38,926 nt of DNA from Bacteroidales bacterium (lineage in GTDB: Bacteria; Bacteroidota; Bacteroidia; Bacteroidales; F082). The stretch lies in contig JAFZDU010000080.1 in the NCBI GenBank assembly GCA_017561025.1, forward strand, positions 1 through 38,926. Direction: 5' to 3'. This document shows positions 7,948 to 16,352 of this stretch, one piece after another (positions within the stretch are counted from its first letter, which is position 1; each line of letters begins with the position of its first letter). A program made the translations under genes and the position numbers. The notes under the pieces are model-generated. The model saw only the letters and a program-made list of their open reading frames with translations. It did no database searches and was not told the DNA's origin.

Positions 7948-8748
7948 ATGAAAACAACGAAGACACTCGACGCCCTTATGTCGCTCACCGACGAGCCCGA
8001 CGAACACCTTTTTATTAATATAGCAGAAGCCATAGTATCATATGGGGAACAGGCCATGCCTTCGTTGCAGGAAAAGCTGGAACACACTCACGACATCATA
8101 TTACAGCATCGTCTAGAGTCAATGATAGATAGCATAGAACGCAACTGCCTAAGCCAAAAACTGAAGATGTGGCGAGACAAACAAGTACACGACCTCATGG
8201 AACCATGCTTCATATTGGCAAAAGATCGTTTCCCCAATGCCGACTGGTCCTTGCTCGGTATCAAGATTATGATGCTAATAGAACAGGCAGAAGGAGAGAT
8301 GAATCAAGAGCTCACGCCATTAGACCAGGTCAAGACTCTCAATCATATCATTTACGACGTCAACAAGTTCAGAGGAGAGGCTTACACAATCAACAAGACG
8401 GATTATTATTTCATCAACACTCTATTAGAGACTCACATCGGCAACCCTCTCTCACTAGGCCTTCTATACTGCATAGTAGCGCAACGACTTGAAATCCCGA
8501 TCTACGGCATTGACCTGCCTAATCATTTCATACTGGCATTTTGCAAGAAGACCGAACATTTTCCTCAACTTGAAGATGTGCTTTTCTATATCAACCCATT
8601 CAACAGAGGCAGCGTGCTCATGAAAAAAGACATTCGCAACTACCTATATGAACTTGACATACGTCCAGAACTAAGACACTTTGAGCCATCAAACAATATT
8701 CTAGTTATAAAAAAACTGCTTAACGCCTTGAGGAACCTAGAAGGTTGA
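7948..8748 (+). CDS. SirB1/transglutaminase-like family protein
   Basis: 266 aa from ATG 7948; a GTG at 7930 would add only six residues. A helical N-terminal region is followed by the SirB1 (transglut core 2) pattern: LTPLDQVKTLNHIIYDVNKFRGEA, INTLLETHIGNPLSLGLLYCIVAQRLEIPIYGIDLPNHFILAF. The GNPLSL motif and the NHFILAF motif are diagnostic. The usual catalytic cysteine of true transglutaminases is not obvious, as is common in this family, so the activity is unknown. It is probably cytoplasmic, with no signal peptide. It follows nadD by 63 bases and is succeeded by a long repeat-rich gap. Confidence 0.8.
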   Translation: MKTTKTLDALMSLTDEPDEHLFINIAEAIVSYGEQAMPSLQEKLEHTHDIILQHRLESMIDSIERNCLSQKLKMWRDKQVHDLMEPCFILAKDRFPNADWSLLGIKIMMLIEQAEGEMNQELTPLDQVKTLNHIIYDVNKFRGEAYTINKTDYYFINTLLETHIGNPLSLGLLYCIVAQRLEIPIYGIDLPNHFILAFCKKTEHFPQLEDVLFYINPFNRGSVLMKKDIRNYLYELDIRPELRHFEPSNNILVIKKLLNALRNLEG

Positions 8749-8765
8749 CAAGTTTTAGACGGCCT

Positions 8766-9026
8766 CCTACAGGTTTTATTGTCCCACATGATTTTGTAGG
8801 GACGCATCGAATGCGTCCAAGTGCGGCGTCGAATGCTTTCAAAAGCTATAAGGACACATTCGATGTGTCCCTACAGATTTTTTGTCCCGCATGATTTTGT
8901 AAGGCCGCATTGAATGCGTCCAAGTGCAGCGTCGAATGCTTTCAAAAGCTATAAGGACACATTCGATGTGTCCCTACAGGTTTTATTGTCCCGCATGATT
9001 TTGTAGGGCCGCATCGAATGCGTTCA
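8766..9026. repeat. Tandem repeat, period 103-104 bp, 2.5 copies, with internal palindromes
   Basis: Copies begin with CCTACAG at 8766, 8870 and 8973; the third stops near 9026. Each full unit has two near-palindromes, GACGCAT-CGA-ATGCGTC and GGACACATTCGATGTGTCC, joined by CGTCGAATGCTTTCAAAAGC. Copies differ at only a few bases. There is no ORF and no CRISPR-like spacing. Gap 8749-9170 otherwise holds only the long hairpin at 9031-9124. Confidence 0.9.
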
Positions 9027-9030
9027 AAAT

Positions 9031-9124
9031 AAAGAGGCCGTTTAACAAAAAAAAGTGAAGTGAGCCCCAAAGTTTTTTGTCCAAACTTTGTGGCTCACTT
9101 CACTTGTTAGACAGCCTCTTTTTT
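9031..9124. terminator. Very long bidirectional hairpin between convergent genes
   Basis: A nearly full-length inverted repeat of about 92 bases: AAAGAGGC/GCCTCTTT outer arms, GTTTAACA/TGTTAGAC, then GTGAAGTGAGCC/GGCTCACTTCAC and an inner CAAAGTTT/AAACTTTG. A T tract follows on the plus strand (9119-9124). It sits between the SirB1-like gene (plus) and purC (minus), so it can terminate both. Its length and clean ends also resemble a small inverted-repeat (MITE-like) element. Confidence 0.75.
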
Positions 9125-9170
9125 GAGTCTATGAGTCAATATGTCTACATATACTTGTTGTTTCGCAGTC

Positions 9171-10121
9171 TTATTCAAGACCTTCAAGGCATTTTTCGAT
9201 ATTTGTTTCGATACGTTTCAATATATCGTCTGAATCGTCGGCTTTTTCGAATTTATTGCCTGTAACTTTTTCGTAAAGCTCGATATAACGTTCTGAGATG
9301 CTGCTTACGATTTCAGGTGTCATTTCTGGGACTTGTTGTCCTTCTTGACCTTGGAATCCGTTAGCCATCAGCCATTCACGTACGAATTCTTTTGAAAGCT
9401 GTTTAACAGGAAGACCTTTTTCGAAGCATTCTTCATATTCGTCAGCGATGAAATAGCGTGATGAGTCAGGAGTATGGATTTCGTCCATGAGATAAATCTG
9501 GTCGCCTATCTTACCGAACTCGTATTTTGTGTCAACGAGGATAAGTCCGTGTTTAGCAGCGATTTCACTTCCGCGTTGGAACAATTTGTAAGTAATTTCT
9601 TCGATTTGTTTGTAATCTTCTTCGCTGATAAGACCTTGACGGATTATTTCTTCACGTGAGATGTCTTCGTCGTGACCTTCATCAGCTTTTGTTGTTGGAG
9701 TGATGATAGGTTTTTCGAAGCGTTGGTGTTCTTTCATTCCATCAGGAATTGCTACGCCGCAGATAGAGCGTTGTCCGCTTTTATAAGTACGCCATGAGCT
9801 ACCTGTGAGATATCCGCGGATAATCATTTCAACTGGGAATGGCTTGCAGAGGTGACCTACAGTTACCATTGGGTCTGGAGTAGCTATCTTCCAATTAGGG
9901 ACGATGTCTTTTGTTTCGTCTAAGAACAATGTAGCTATTTGGTTCAACACCTGTCCTTTGTATGGGATACCTTCAGGAAGAATTACGTCAAATGCAGAGA
10001 TACGGTCGCTAGCAACCATAACGAGATATTTATTATCAATAAAATATACGTCACGAACTTTACCGTGATATACTTTAGTCTGACCTTTAAAATTAAAATC
10101 TGTTCTTGTTAAAGCTTTCAT
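9171..10121 (-). CDS. purC: SAICAR synthase (phosphoribosylaminoimidazole-succinocarboxamide synthase)
   Basis: 316 aa. Joins CAIR with aspartate using ATP in de novo purine synthesis. Start chosen at ATG 10121 because [14 protein letters not shown] matches the usual beginning of Bacteroidota PurC; the longer reading from 10160 needs a TTG start. Motifs: GKVRDVY 20-26, SDRISAFD 38-45, [27 protein letters not shown] and [11 protein letters not shown]. It follows phoH by 35 bases on the same strand, a gene order common in Bacteroidota, and converges with the gene at 7948 across the long hairpin. Confidence 0.96.
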   Translation of the reverse strand: MKALTRTDFNFKGQTKVYHGKVRDVYFIDNKYLVMVASDRISAFDVILPEGIPYKGQVLNQIATLFLDETKDIVPNWKIATPDPMVTVGHLCKPFPVEMIIRGYLTGSSWRTYKSGQRSICGVAIPDGMKEHQRFEKPIITPTTKADEGHDEDISREEIIRQGLISEEDYKQIEEITYKLFQRGSEIAAKHGLILVDTKYEFGKIGDQIYLMDEIHTPDSSRYFIADEYEECFEKGLPVKQLSKEFVREWLMANGFQGQEGQQVPEMTPEIVSSISERYIELYEKVTGNKFEKADDSDDILKRIETNIEKCLEGLE

Positions 10122-10156
10122 ATTAAATTTATTATTAGATATTATTTGTATAGTTT

Positions 10157-11152
10157 TCAATCGTTTCTTTCTTTGTTTTCTGCCTTATCATCCGCCTCTT
10201 CATTATCGTTATAGTATTTTTTATATGCATTGACGATATCTGTCACCAGCTTATGTCTGACGACGTCTTTTTCATTGAGGAAAATGAATTCTATTCCATT
10301 AACGTCTTTCAGGACTTCTGTTGCCTGTGGCAGACCTGAAGGCTGATTTTTAGGCAGGTCTATTTGAGTTATGTCTCCAGTGATGACGAATTTAGCGGAG
10401 CGTCCCATTCTAGTCAGGAACATCTTGAGTTGAGAGCGTGTTGCGTTCTGAGCCTCATCCAATATCACGAAGGCATGGTCGAGAGTACGTCCGCGCATGA
10501 AGGCGAGCGGAGCTATTTCGATGGTACCGTCGGCCATAAAAGCCTCGAGCTTTGCCTGAGGCAACATATCGCGCAAGGCATCATAGAGAGGCTGCAAGTA
10601 AGGATCCAGTTTCTCTTTCAAGTCGCCAGGCAAGAAACCAAGGTTCTCCCCTGCCTCTACAGCAGGACGTGTCAAGATGATACGTCTGACTTCCTTGCTT
10701 TTAAGAGCTCTTACCGCCAAAGCTACAGCAGTATAAGTCTTGCCTGTTCCAGCAGGACCGATGGCGAAAATCATATCTTTTTCTTCGGAAGCCTTGACCA
10801 TCAGCTTCTGATTCGCTGTCATAGCCTTGATCTGAAGTCCGTTACGACCATAAACCAAGACATCGCTGTCATTAATATTTTTTATGAAATCAGATTCACC
10901 AGCACAAAGCATAATGTCTTCTATGACCTTAGCGCTGATATTACCGTAACGTTCTAGATGTAAAATCAATAAATTGAGACGATTGATGAAATATTCCACC
11001 TCATCATCATTGCCAATAATCTTGATATAATCGCCGCGAGCAATAATCTTTATCTTTGGAAATAAAGACTTTATCATTGTAAGATGTTGATCGTTAGCAC
11101 CATACAAATCACTTGGATTGACATTTTCTACATGAACAATTTGTTCTGACAT
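10157..11152 (-). CDS. ybeZ: PhoH-like ATPase
   Basis: 331 aa, cytoplasmic. The PhoH domain covers residues about 110-315: Walker A GPAGTGKT 132-139, [17 protein letters not shown] 161-177, Walker B VILDEAQN 229-236 and [11 protein letters not shown]. The N-terminal 100 residues contain the small KH-like region typical of YbeZ. The family binds nucleotides and is linked to RNA metabolism and ribosome maturation with YbeY; the exact role is unclear. The C-terminus is an acidic and basic tail ([17 protein letters not shown]). It heads the phoH-purC unit, driven by a minus-strand promoter at 11183-11190, and is divergent from the SAM hydrolase gene. Confidence 0.93.
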   Translation of the reverse strand: MSEQIVHVENVNPSDLYGANDQHLTMIKSLFPKIKIIARGDYIKIIGNDDEVEYFINRLNLLILHLERYGNISAKVIEDIMLCAGESDFIKNINDSDVLVYGRNGLQIKAMTANQKLMVKASEEKDMIFAIGPAGTGKTYTAVALAVRALKSKEVRRIILTRPAVEAGENLGFLPGDLKEKLDPYLQPLYDALRDMLPQAKLEAFMADGTIEIAPLAFMRGRTLDHAFVILDEAQNATRSQLKMFLTRMGRSAKFVITGDITQIDLPKNQPSGLPQATEVLKDVNGIEFIFLNEKDVVRHKLVTDIVNAYKKYYNDNEEADDKAENKERND

Positions 11153-11182
11153 TATATAGTATAGTTGTTTTAAAAATATTTA

Positions 11183-11190
11183 CAAATATA
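11183..11190 (-). promoter_or_regulatory. Promoter -7 box of phoH-purC
   Basis: CAAATATA on plus reads TATATTTG on minus, about 30 bases upstream of the phoH ATG. Confidence 0.55.
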
Positions 11191-11266
11191 GTAGTAAAGA
11201 GAATAAGAATTATAAAAATGTTGATAAAAATTTTAATTTCAGCTTTTATGGCTTTTTTTTTAAACG

Positions 11267-11274
11267 TATCTTTG
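11267..11274 (+). promoter_or_regulatory. Promoter -7 box of the SAM hydrolase gene
   Basis: TATCTTTG, 40 bases before ATG 11315. Confidence 0.55.
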
Positions 11275-11314
11275 CAATTCATCTGTCGAGATTTGTATTT
11301 AACAATCAATCATT

Positions 11315-12133
11315 ATGGCAATCATAACATTAACAAGCGACTGGGGTCTCTCTGGCTACTACGTTCCTTCTGTAAAAGGAGCGATATATTCTGCATTGCC
11401 AAATGCCAATATCGTCGACATCTCACATGAGATTGAACCTTTTGACATCCGCTCGGCAGCTTTCATAATCAAGAATTGCTACAACAATTTCCCTAAAGGC
11501 ACAATCCATATAATAGCCGTCGACACTGAGGAATCTTCCACCAATCCGCATATCGTCGTCAAATATGACGACCATTATTTCATTGGAACAGACAACTCCA
11601 TATTCTCACTCATCATAGGCCAGAACGACTACGAAGCCGTAACTATCGAAGTGGTGCAAGATACCGACTTCTTCACTTTCAGTACAAGAGACCGCTTCGT
11701 TAAAGTAGCAGTGATGATTCACAACGGAGTTTCTCTGTCAGACATAGGCGGACCTTATGACATCAAGGAAAGGATAGAAATCAAGCCTTCATACACATCA
11801 AATGAAATCCATGGATTGGTCAACTACATTGACAATTACGAAAATCTTATCACCAATATACCAAAGTCACTCTTCGACAAAGTCAGAGGCGGACGCAATT
11901 TCACCATCAAAATATGCAGCGGAATATACAAGATCAATGAAATCAGAAACGCATATCAGGAGAAAGATGTACAGATTGCCGACCTCATCGCTCTGTTCGG
12001 CACTCACGGTTTCCTTGAGATAGCCATGAACCGCGGTAAAGCATCCTCATTGCTCGGCATGGAACGCGACTCCGCCGTCGACATCTATTTCGAAGAAACA
12101 AAGACAAATACCGCAGCCAACACATTATTCTAA
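11315..12133 (+). CDS. SAM hydroxide adenosyltransferase (SAM hydrolase, DUF62)
   Basis: 272 aa. The family splits S-adenosylmethionine into adenosine and methionine using an activated water and is related to fluorinase and chlorinase. Signatures: ITLTSDWGLSGYYVPSVKGAIYSALP (SAM-binding Asp in the TSDWG region), VDISHEIEPFDIRSAAFII, HIIAVDTEE, FIGTDNSIFSLI (compare the family's PDNG loop) and a C-terminal beta-barrel region ending in LEIAMNRGKASSLLG. Nothing points to a halogenase: no extended loop is visible. It is divergent from phoH and followed after 166 bases by gldB with its own promoter. Confidence 0.88.
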   Translation: MAIITLTSDWGLSGYYVPSVKGAIYSALPNANIVDISHEIEPFDIRSAAFIIKNCYNNFPKGTIHIIAVDTEESSTNPHIVVKYDDHYFIGTDNSIFSLIIGQNDYEAVTIEVVQDTDFFTFSTRDRFVKVAVMIHNGVSLSDIGGPYDIKERIEIKPSYTSNEIHGLVNYIDNYENLITNIPKSLFDKVRGGRNFTIKICSGIYKINEIRNAYQEKDVQIADLIALFGTHGFLEIAMNRGKASSLLGMERDSAVDIYFEETKTNTAANTLF

Positions 12134-12237
12134 TGTCATAACTGGCTATTTGTTAATATTTCTATGTAATATCATACGACAAAAACATCAAAATTCTTAA
12201 TTAATGTTAAAAACGGAAAAAGCATTGTTTTTCGTTG

Positions 12238-12245
12238 TATATTTG
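12238..12245 (+). promoter_or_regulatory. Promoter -7 box of gldB
   Basis: TATATTTG, 54 bases before ATG 12300. Confidence 0.55.
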
Positions 12246-12299
12246 CACAGAAGCACATGTAATAAGCATAGAAATTCAGAATAACAAAAACTCAGAAAT

Positions 12300-13316
12300 A
12301 TGAAAAAGGCTTTTATAATATTGACGATTTTAATTTCAATAATGGCAATATCTTGCCAAAGAAGCAAGACTTATAAAGACAAGCTACAAGTTCATCACGA
12401 ACACCTGGAACCACAGCACCTCAATATTAAGAATTATTCCAAGGCTCTTTTCTCTATCGACACAGCCAATTTTGCAGAAGGACTTAAAGCAATGCAAGAT
12501 GAATTCCCTATTTTTCTTGAAGGTGACCTTGACAACGTCAATGCAGTAAATTTCATAAAGGAATTTGCCACCGACACCTTCTGTGTCAGAGTCAATGATT
12601 TGGCAGAGAAAAGGTTTTCCGATATAAGCAACTTGTCGAAAGACATAAAGTCTGTCTACCAAAGATTCAGCTATTACTACCCTGAGATACGTGTTCCTTA
12701 CGACACATATCTGTATATATCTGGCATAGATTATGAAATGCCTGCAGTGATGATTCAAGAAGGCGGCATTCTAGTCAGCCTTGATTTCTATCTCGGCAAC
12801 GAAGACAAGATTTACGACTACATAGGAATGCCTCGTTACCGTTCAACAAGATGCCAACCATCATATATCACACGTGACATAGCAGAGTCTTTATATCATA
12901 CATATGTTAATAAGAGACAATATCAAAAAGACGTTTTGACAGAAATGATAAAGGCTGGAAAACAACTTTATTTCATTGAAGCGCTCAATCCTTCATTGCC
13001 AGATTCCATACTTCTCGGCTACAGCGAGAAACAGATGAATTGGGCGGAACAATATGAAGGCGACGTATGGGCATCCATCATAGGTAACCAGATGCTATAT
13101 GCCAAAGGAGCCGAGATATTCCGCAGTCTCTTCGGTGACGCTCCTTTCACACAGGCATTCTCCAATGAATCGCCGGCACGACTAGGAGAATATATCGGAC
13201 TACAGATAATACGTTCTTATATGAACAACAATGATGTAAGCCTTCAAGAGATGCTTAACGACAACGACACACATCGAATATTCCAGGCTTCTCAATATAA
13301 ACCTAGAAAAAGTTAA
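12300..13316 (+). CDS. gldB: Gliding motility lipoprotein GldB
   Basis: 338 aa. A lipoprotein signal (MKKAFIILTILISIMAISC, lipidated Cys 19) is followed by the GldB pattern: YYYPEIRVPYDTYLYISGIDYEMP, GGILVSLDFYLGNED, VLTEMIKAGKQLYFIEALNP, LGYSEKQMNWAEQYEGDVWASIIGNQMLY and a C-terminal DAPFTQAFSNESPARLGEYIGLQIIRSYM. Known: in Flavobacterium GldB is needed for gliding, and it occurs widely in Bacteroidota with T9SS, including non-gliders. The usual neighbour gldC is not present here. Presence of gldB fits with the T9SS cargo genes 2 kb downstream. The ComM gene follows after 65 bases, probably in the same transcript. Confidence 0.88.
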   Translation: MKKAFIILTILISIMAISCQRSKTYKDKLQVHHEHLEPQHLNIKNYSKALFSIDTANFAEGLKAMQDEFPIFLEGDLDNVNAVNFIKEFATDTFCVRVNDLAEKRFSDISNLSKDIKSVYQRFSYYYPEIRVPYDTYLYISGIDYEMPAVMIQEGGILVSLDFYLGNEDKIYDYIGMPRYRSTRCQPSYITRDIAESLYHTYVNKRQYQKDVLTEMIKAGKQLYFIEALNPSLPDSILLGYSEKQMNWAEQYEGDVWASIIGNQMLYAKGAEIFRSLFGDAPFTQAFSNESPARLGEYIGLQIIRSYMNNNDVSLQEMLNDNDTHRIFQASQYKPRKS

Positions 13317-13381
13317 GCGCTTTTCATAACAATTGGCATTGCCTGTTGTAAACAAAAAATTAAACCTAAAAACCAAACATT

Positions 13382-14914
13382 ATGTTAGTAAAAACCTTTG
13401 GAAGTGCCTTGAACGGCATTGAAGCTATTACTGTAACCATAGAGGTCAACATCGACAGAGGAGTACAGTTTTTCTTGGTAGGATTACCTGACAGCGCTGT
13501 GAAAGAAAGCCAGCAACGTATTGAAGCAGCACTGACCAACAACGATTTAAAATACCCAAAAAAGAAAGTCACCATCAATATGGCCCCGGCGGACATAAGA
13601 AAAGAAGGCTCGTCATACGATCTTCCCATCGCCATTGCCATATTAGCAGCATCGGAACAGATAAGCAGCGAGCTTCTTGACCAATATATCATCATGGGAG
13701 AATTGTCGTTAGACGGCAGCCTCAATCCTATCAGAGGCGTTCTGCCCATCGCAATACGTGCAATGCAAGATGGCTTCAAAGGTCTGATATTACCATCCGC
13801 CAACGCACAAGAAGCTGCCGTTGTTGAAGACATCGATGTTTATGGCGTCGACAACATAATGGACGTCATCTCATTTCTTAATGGCGCCTCTAACATAAAA
13901 CCTATTGAAATATCAAGATACGACCAGAATATCGAAGACGTCTATGCCTTCGACTTCGCCGATGTCAAAGGACAGGAGAATATAAAAAGAGCGCTGGAGG
14001 TGTCGGCAGCTGGTTCACACAATGTGATTCTTATCGGCAGTCCAGGAAGCGGCAAGACTATGCTAGCCAAACGTCTTCCCACCATAATGCCTCCTATGAC
14101 ATTAAGAGAAGCACTGGAGACTACCAAGATACATTCTGTGGTTGGATTATTGGGTAATGGCTTGTCCTTGCTGAAGTCACGACCATTCAGAAGTCCGCAT
14201 CATACCACGTCATACGTTGGACTTGTAGGAGGAGGCGCATATCCTCAACCCGGAGAGATTTCTCTGGCGCACAATGGCGTACTTTTTCTCGATGAGCTCC
14301 CGGAATTTAAACGCAACGTCCTTGAGGTGCTGCGTCAACCTATGGAAGACCGCGTCGTGACCATAGCACGAGCCAAACAGACTATAGAGTTTCCGGCAAG
14401 TTTCATGCTCGTGGCAGCAATGAACCCCTGCCCCTGCGGATATTACAACCACCCTACTCAAGAATGCACATGCCAGCCTGGCGCAGTGGAGAAATATCTT
14501 AACAGAATATCAGGACCTCTGCTCGACAGAATAGACCTGCATATAGAAGTAGTCCCAGTGCCTTTTGAGGAATTGTCCAAGAAAAGCCCTGGAGAGAAAA
14601 GCAGCATAGTGAGAGCCAGAGTGACACGTGCACGACAGAAACAGACCGAACGCTTCGCTGACATTCAAGGCATACACTCCAACTCTCAGATGAACTCCAA
14701 AATGATACAAAAATACTGCGCACTCAACGAAGAGTGTTCAAAACTGCTGAAAGGAGCCATGGACAGACTCAATCTGTCAGCACGTGCGTACGATAGGATA
14801 TTAAAAGTGGCAAGAACAATAGCCGACCTCGATGATTCTGAAGACATCAAAGAAGAACATCTCGCCGAAGCCATACAATATAGGAGCCTCGACAGAGAGA
14901 ACTGGGGAAAGTGA
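13382..14914 (+). CDS. comM: YifB/ComM family Mg-chelatase-like AAA+ ATPase
   Basis: 510 aa, full length. An N-terminal LonC-like ChlI domain (residues 1-170, with VGLPDSAVKESQQRIEAAL), then Walker A GSPGSGKT 219-226, the family string SRPFRSPHHTTSYVGLVGGG, Walker B LFLDELPEF 301-309, a four-cysteine zinc-like site (C350, C352, C362, C364) and a C-terminal Mg-chelatase domain (LSARAYDRILKVARTIADL). Known: ComM is a hexameric helicase that drives branch migration of DNA during natural transformation in Vibrio and relatives. It is often retained in bacteria not known to be competent, so its presence does not prove competence here. Confidence 0.94.
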   Translation: MLVKTFGSALNGIEAITVTIEVNIDRGVQFFLVGLPDSAVKESQQRIEAALTNNDLKYPKKKVTINMAPADIRKEGSSYDLPIAIAILAASEQISSELLDQYIIMGELSLDGSLNPIRGVLPIAIRAMQDGFKGLILPSANAQEAAVVEDIDVYGVDNIMDVISFLNGASNIKPIEISRYDQNIEDVYAFDFADVKGQENIKRALEVSAAGSHNVILIGSPGSGKTMLAKRLPTIMPPMTLREALETTKIHSVVGLLGNGLSLLKSRPFRSPHHTTSYVGLVGGGAYPQPGEISLAHNGVLFLDELPEFKRNVLEVLRQPMEDRVVTIARAKQTIEFPASFMLVAAMNPCPCGYYNHPTQECTCQPGAVEKYLNRISGPLLDRIDLHIEVVPVPFEELSKKSPGEKSSIVRARVTRARQKQTERFADIQGIHSNSQMNSKMIQKYCALNEECSKLLKGAMDRLNLSARAYDRILKVARTIADLDDSEDIKEEHLAEAIQYRSLDRENWGK

Positions 14915-15003
14915 AAATAGAACTTTAAATTGCTAGAGTTTAACAATTGCTTGTCAACATTCATTTCTTTGCTTTGTTTTCTTATCAATAAAAACAAAAA
15001 GCT

Positions 15004-15444
15004 ATGAAAAAGACTATCTTATTAATCGGATTAATCATCCTATCATTATCGGCAATCCTCACAAGCTGTGACGATGATGATGAAAACGTAATTTTAACCA
15101 ACAATGTCATCACAATCGGTGATGCCATCTCTCCTATCACATCAGTAAATAGCAAGACTGAAAATGATGCCACATTCATTATCATCAATACTGATGCGAT
15201 GGAATTGATATTCGAATTCGATGGAAAACAAAGCATCCCAACAGGAGACTTCAGACTCACTTTCGATGGAAAAAATACAGGTGTTCTAACAATGGTATGG
15301 TCCGGAATTGAATATGTCCTGATTGGAGACCTTAGCATTTCCAAATCCAATGGCGCTTATACACTGAATGCTAGCGGCAATGCCTTCTCCGACTATTACA
15401 CCTTCGTGCCTTTTGGCATATACTACAACGGCAGCATCAATTAA
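15004..15444 (+). CDS. Small surface-exposed lipoprotein, unknown function
   Basis: 146 aa. A lipoprotein signal peptide with lipobox LTSC (lipidated Cys 22) is followed directly by DDDDE (23-27), which matches the acidic lipoprotein export signal that sends Bacteroidota lipoproteins to the cell surface. The mature part is a short beta-rich domain (ATFIIINTDAMELIFEFDG, VLTMVWSGIEYVLIGDLSISK). I do not recognise a family. It lies 89 bases after comM on the same strand and converges with the first T9SS gene across a hairpin terminator. Confidence 0.8.
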   Translation: MKKTILLIGLIILSLSAILTSCDDDDENVILTNNVITIGDAISPITSVNSKTENDATFIIINTDAMELIFEFDGKQSIPTGDFRLTFDGKNTGVLTMVWSGIEYVLIGDLSISKSNGAYTLNASGNAFSDYYTFVPFGIYYNGSIN

Positions 15445-15450
15445 AAACAA

Positions 15451-15503
15451 AAACCTCAGAATCTCAGAACCTCAAAAGAAATCTGAGACTCTGAGGTTTT
15501 GAA
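15451..15503. terminator. Bidirectional terminator built from CTCAGA repeats
   Basis: AAACCTCAGAATCTCAGA (15451-15468) pairs with TCTGAGACTCTGAGGTTT (15482-15499), one internal mismatch, followed by TTTT on the plus strand. It lies between the lipoprotein gene (plus) and the T9SS gene at 15510 (minus). The same CTCAGAACCTCAG theme recurs after the next two T9SS genes. Confidence 0.8.
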
Positions 15504-15509
15504 TTTCTT

Positions 15510-16262
15510 CTATTCTATAATGAGTTTTTCAACTTTACCTGCAAGTTCAATAAAGTAAACTCCTTTATCTAAATCCTCTATGTTGATTATCGCATCACTA
15601 ACATCTTCTACATAAACGCTTTTCACGCAGCGTCCTGTCATATCGAAGATATTGATATCACAGCTTCCACTTGCTGATGACTTGATATTGACGAACGATG
15701 TTGCAGGATTTGGATATAAGCCTAAACTCTCATCATTTACTTCAGCGATATTGTCAACAACCATCTTGTCTTCTATCTCAGCAATGAGTTCTTGAGCATC
15801 CATGATAGGCCATATATTATCAATAAGGATTCGTTTGTCTGGAGCTATAAGAACAAATGTTGAGAATATTATCACCCCATAATCCTCGCAGATCTCATGA
15901 GCATCGTCGCCTACAGATATTCTGTTAATGACAGGAAAATCGACTTCATATTCCATTCTCCAGTTAGCAATGCTGAGGCTGTCGTCAGAAGGAGCTACAC
16001 CAACGAAATAAACATCACCTTGGTTGTCACCGAAATGATGATATGCCTGCGCAATATTAGGATCGAAATAAGGTGAAGTCTCAGCATCTGAGAAAAAGAA
16101 ATACATAACCACGTTCTGTCCTCTTTCAAGGATTTCAAACAAATGAACGTTTGTACCATAATCATCTATTGACTGAAAATCGACAGCTTCTGTCAATGAA
16201 GTCTGAGCTTTGACATTAAAACTGAAAAGCAAAGCGAAAACAAAAAGTAAAACTCTCTTCAT
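15510..16262 (-). CDS. T9SS cargo, thioredoxin-like domain without CxxC (paralog 1)
   Basis: 250 aa, the shortest of four paralogs. Signal peptide to about residue 19 (SFNVKAQ). A thioredoxin/TlpA-like domain follows (HLFEILERGQNVVMYFFFSDAETSPYFDPNIAQAYHHFG, STFVLIAPDKRILID), but the active-site CxxC found in paralogs 3 and 4 is replaced by DAETSP, so no redox activity is expected. It lacks the fibronectin-like middle domain and goes directly to a type A T9SS sorting domain: LGLYPNPATSFVNI, INIFDMTGRCVK, INIEDLDKGVYFIELAGKVEKLIIE. The protein should cross the outer membrane by T9SS and be surface-anchored or released. It is likely a decayed or repurposed copy. Confidence 0.85.
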   Translation of the reverse strand: MKRVLLFVFALLFSFNVKAQTSLTEAVDFQSIDDYGTNVHLFEILERGQNVVMYFFFSDAETSPYFDPNIAQAYHHFGDNQGDVYFVGVAPSDDSLSIANWRMEYEVDFPVINRISVGDDAHEICEDYGVIIFSTFVLIAPDKRILIDNIWPIMDAQELIAEIEDKMVVDNIAEVNDESLGLYPNPATSFVNIKSSASGSCDINIFDMTGRCVKSVYVEDVSDAIINIEDLDKGVYFIELAGKVEKLIIE

Positions 16263-16302
16263 AACTTTATCTTTATTTGATTAAACATTTAAAGAAATTC
16301 AG

Positions 16303-16341
16303 AACCTCAGAACCTCAAAAAAACTCTGAGGTTCTGAGGTT
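16303..16341 (-). terminator. Terminator after T9SS paralog 2 (CTCAGAACCTCAG type)
   Basis: A perfect 15-bp stem, AACCTCAGAACCTCA (16303-16317) with TGAGGTTCTGAGGTT (16327-16341), lies 11 bases past the stop of the gene at 16353. T-rich flanks occur on both strands. Confidence 0.8.
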
Positions 16342-16352
16342 TTGAATTTCTT

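Noticed and set aside
8766-9026. Possible CRISPR array
   Set aside because: Repeat units are about 103 bp with near-identical content throughout; there are no short repeats separated by unique spacers and no cas genes.
10364-10957. Long plus-strand reading frame (197 codons) opposite phoH
   Set aside because: The minus-strand phoH protein is clearly recognisable, and the antisense frame shows no family pattern, promoter or plausible composition.
11315-12133. Fluorinase or chlorinase
   Set aside because: The protein fits the SAM-hydrolysing DUF62 pattern, and no halogenase-specific loop is visible.
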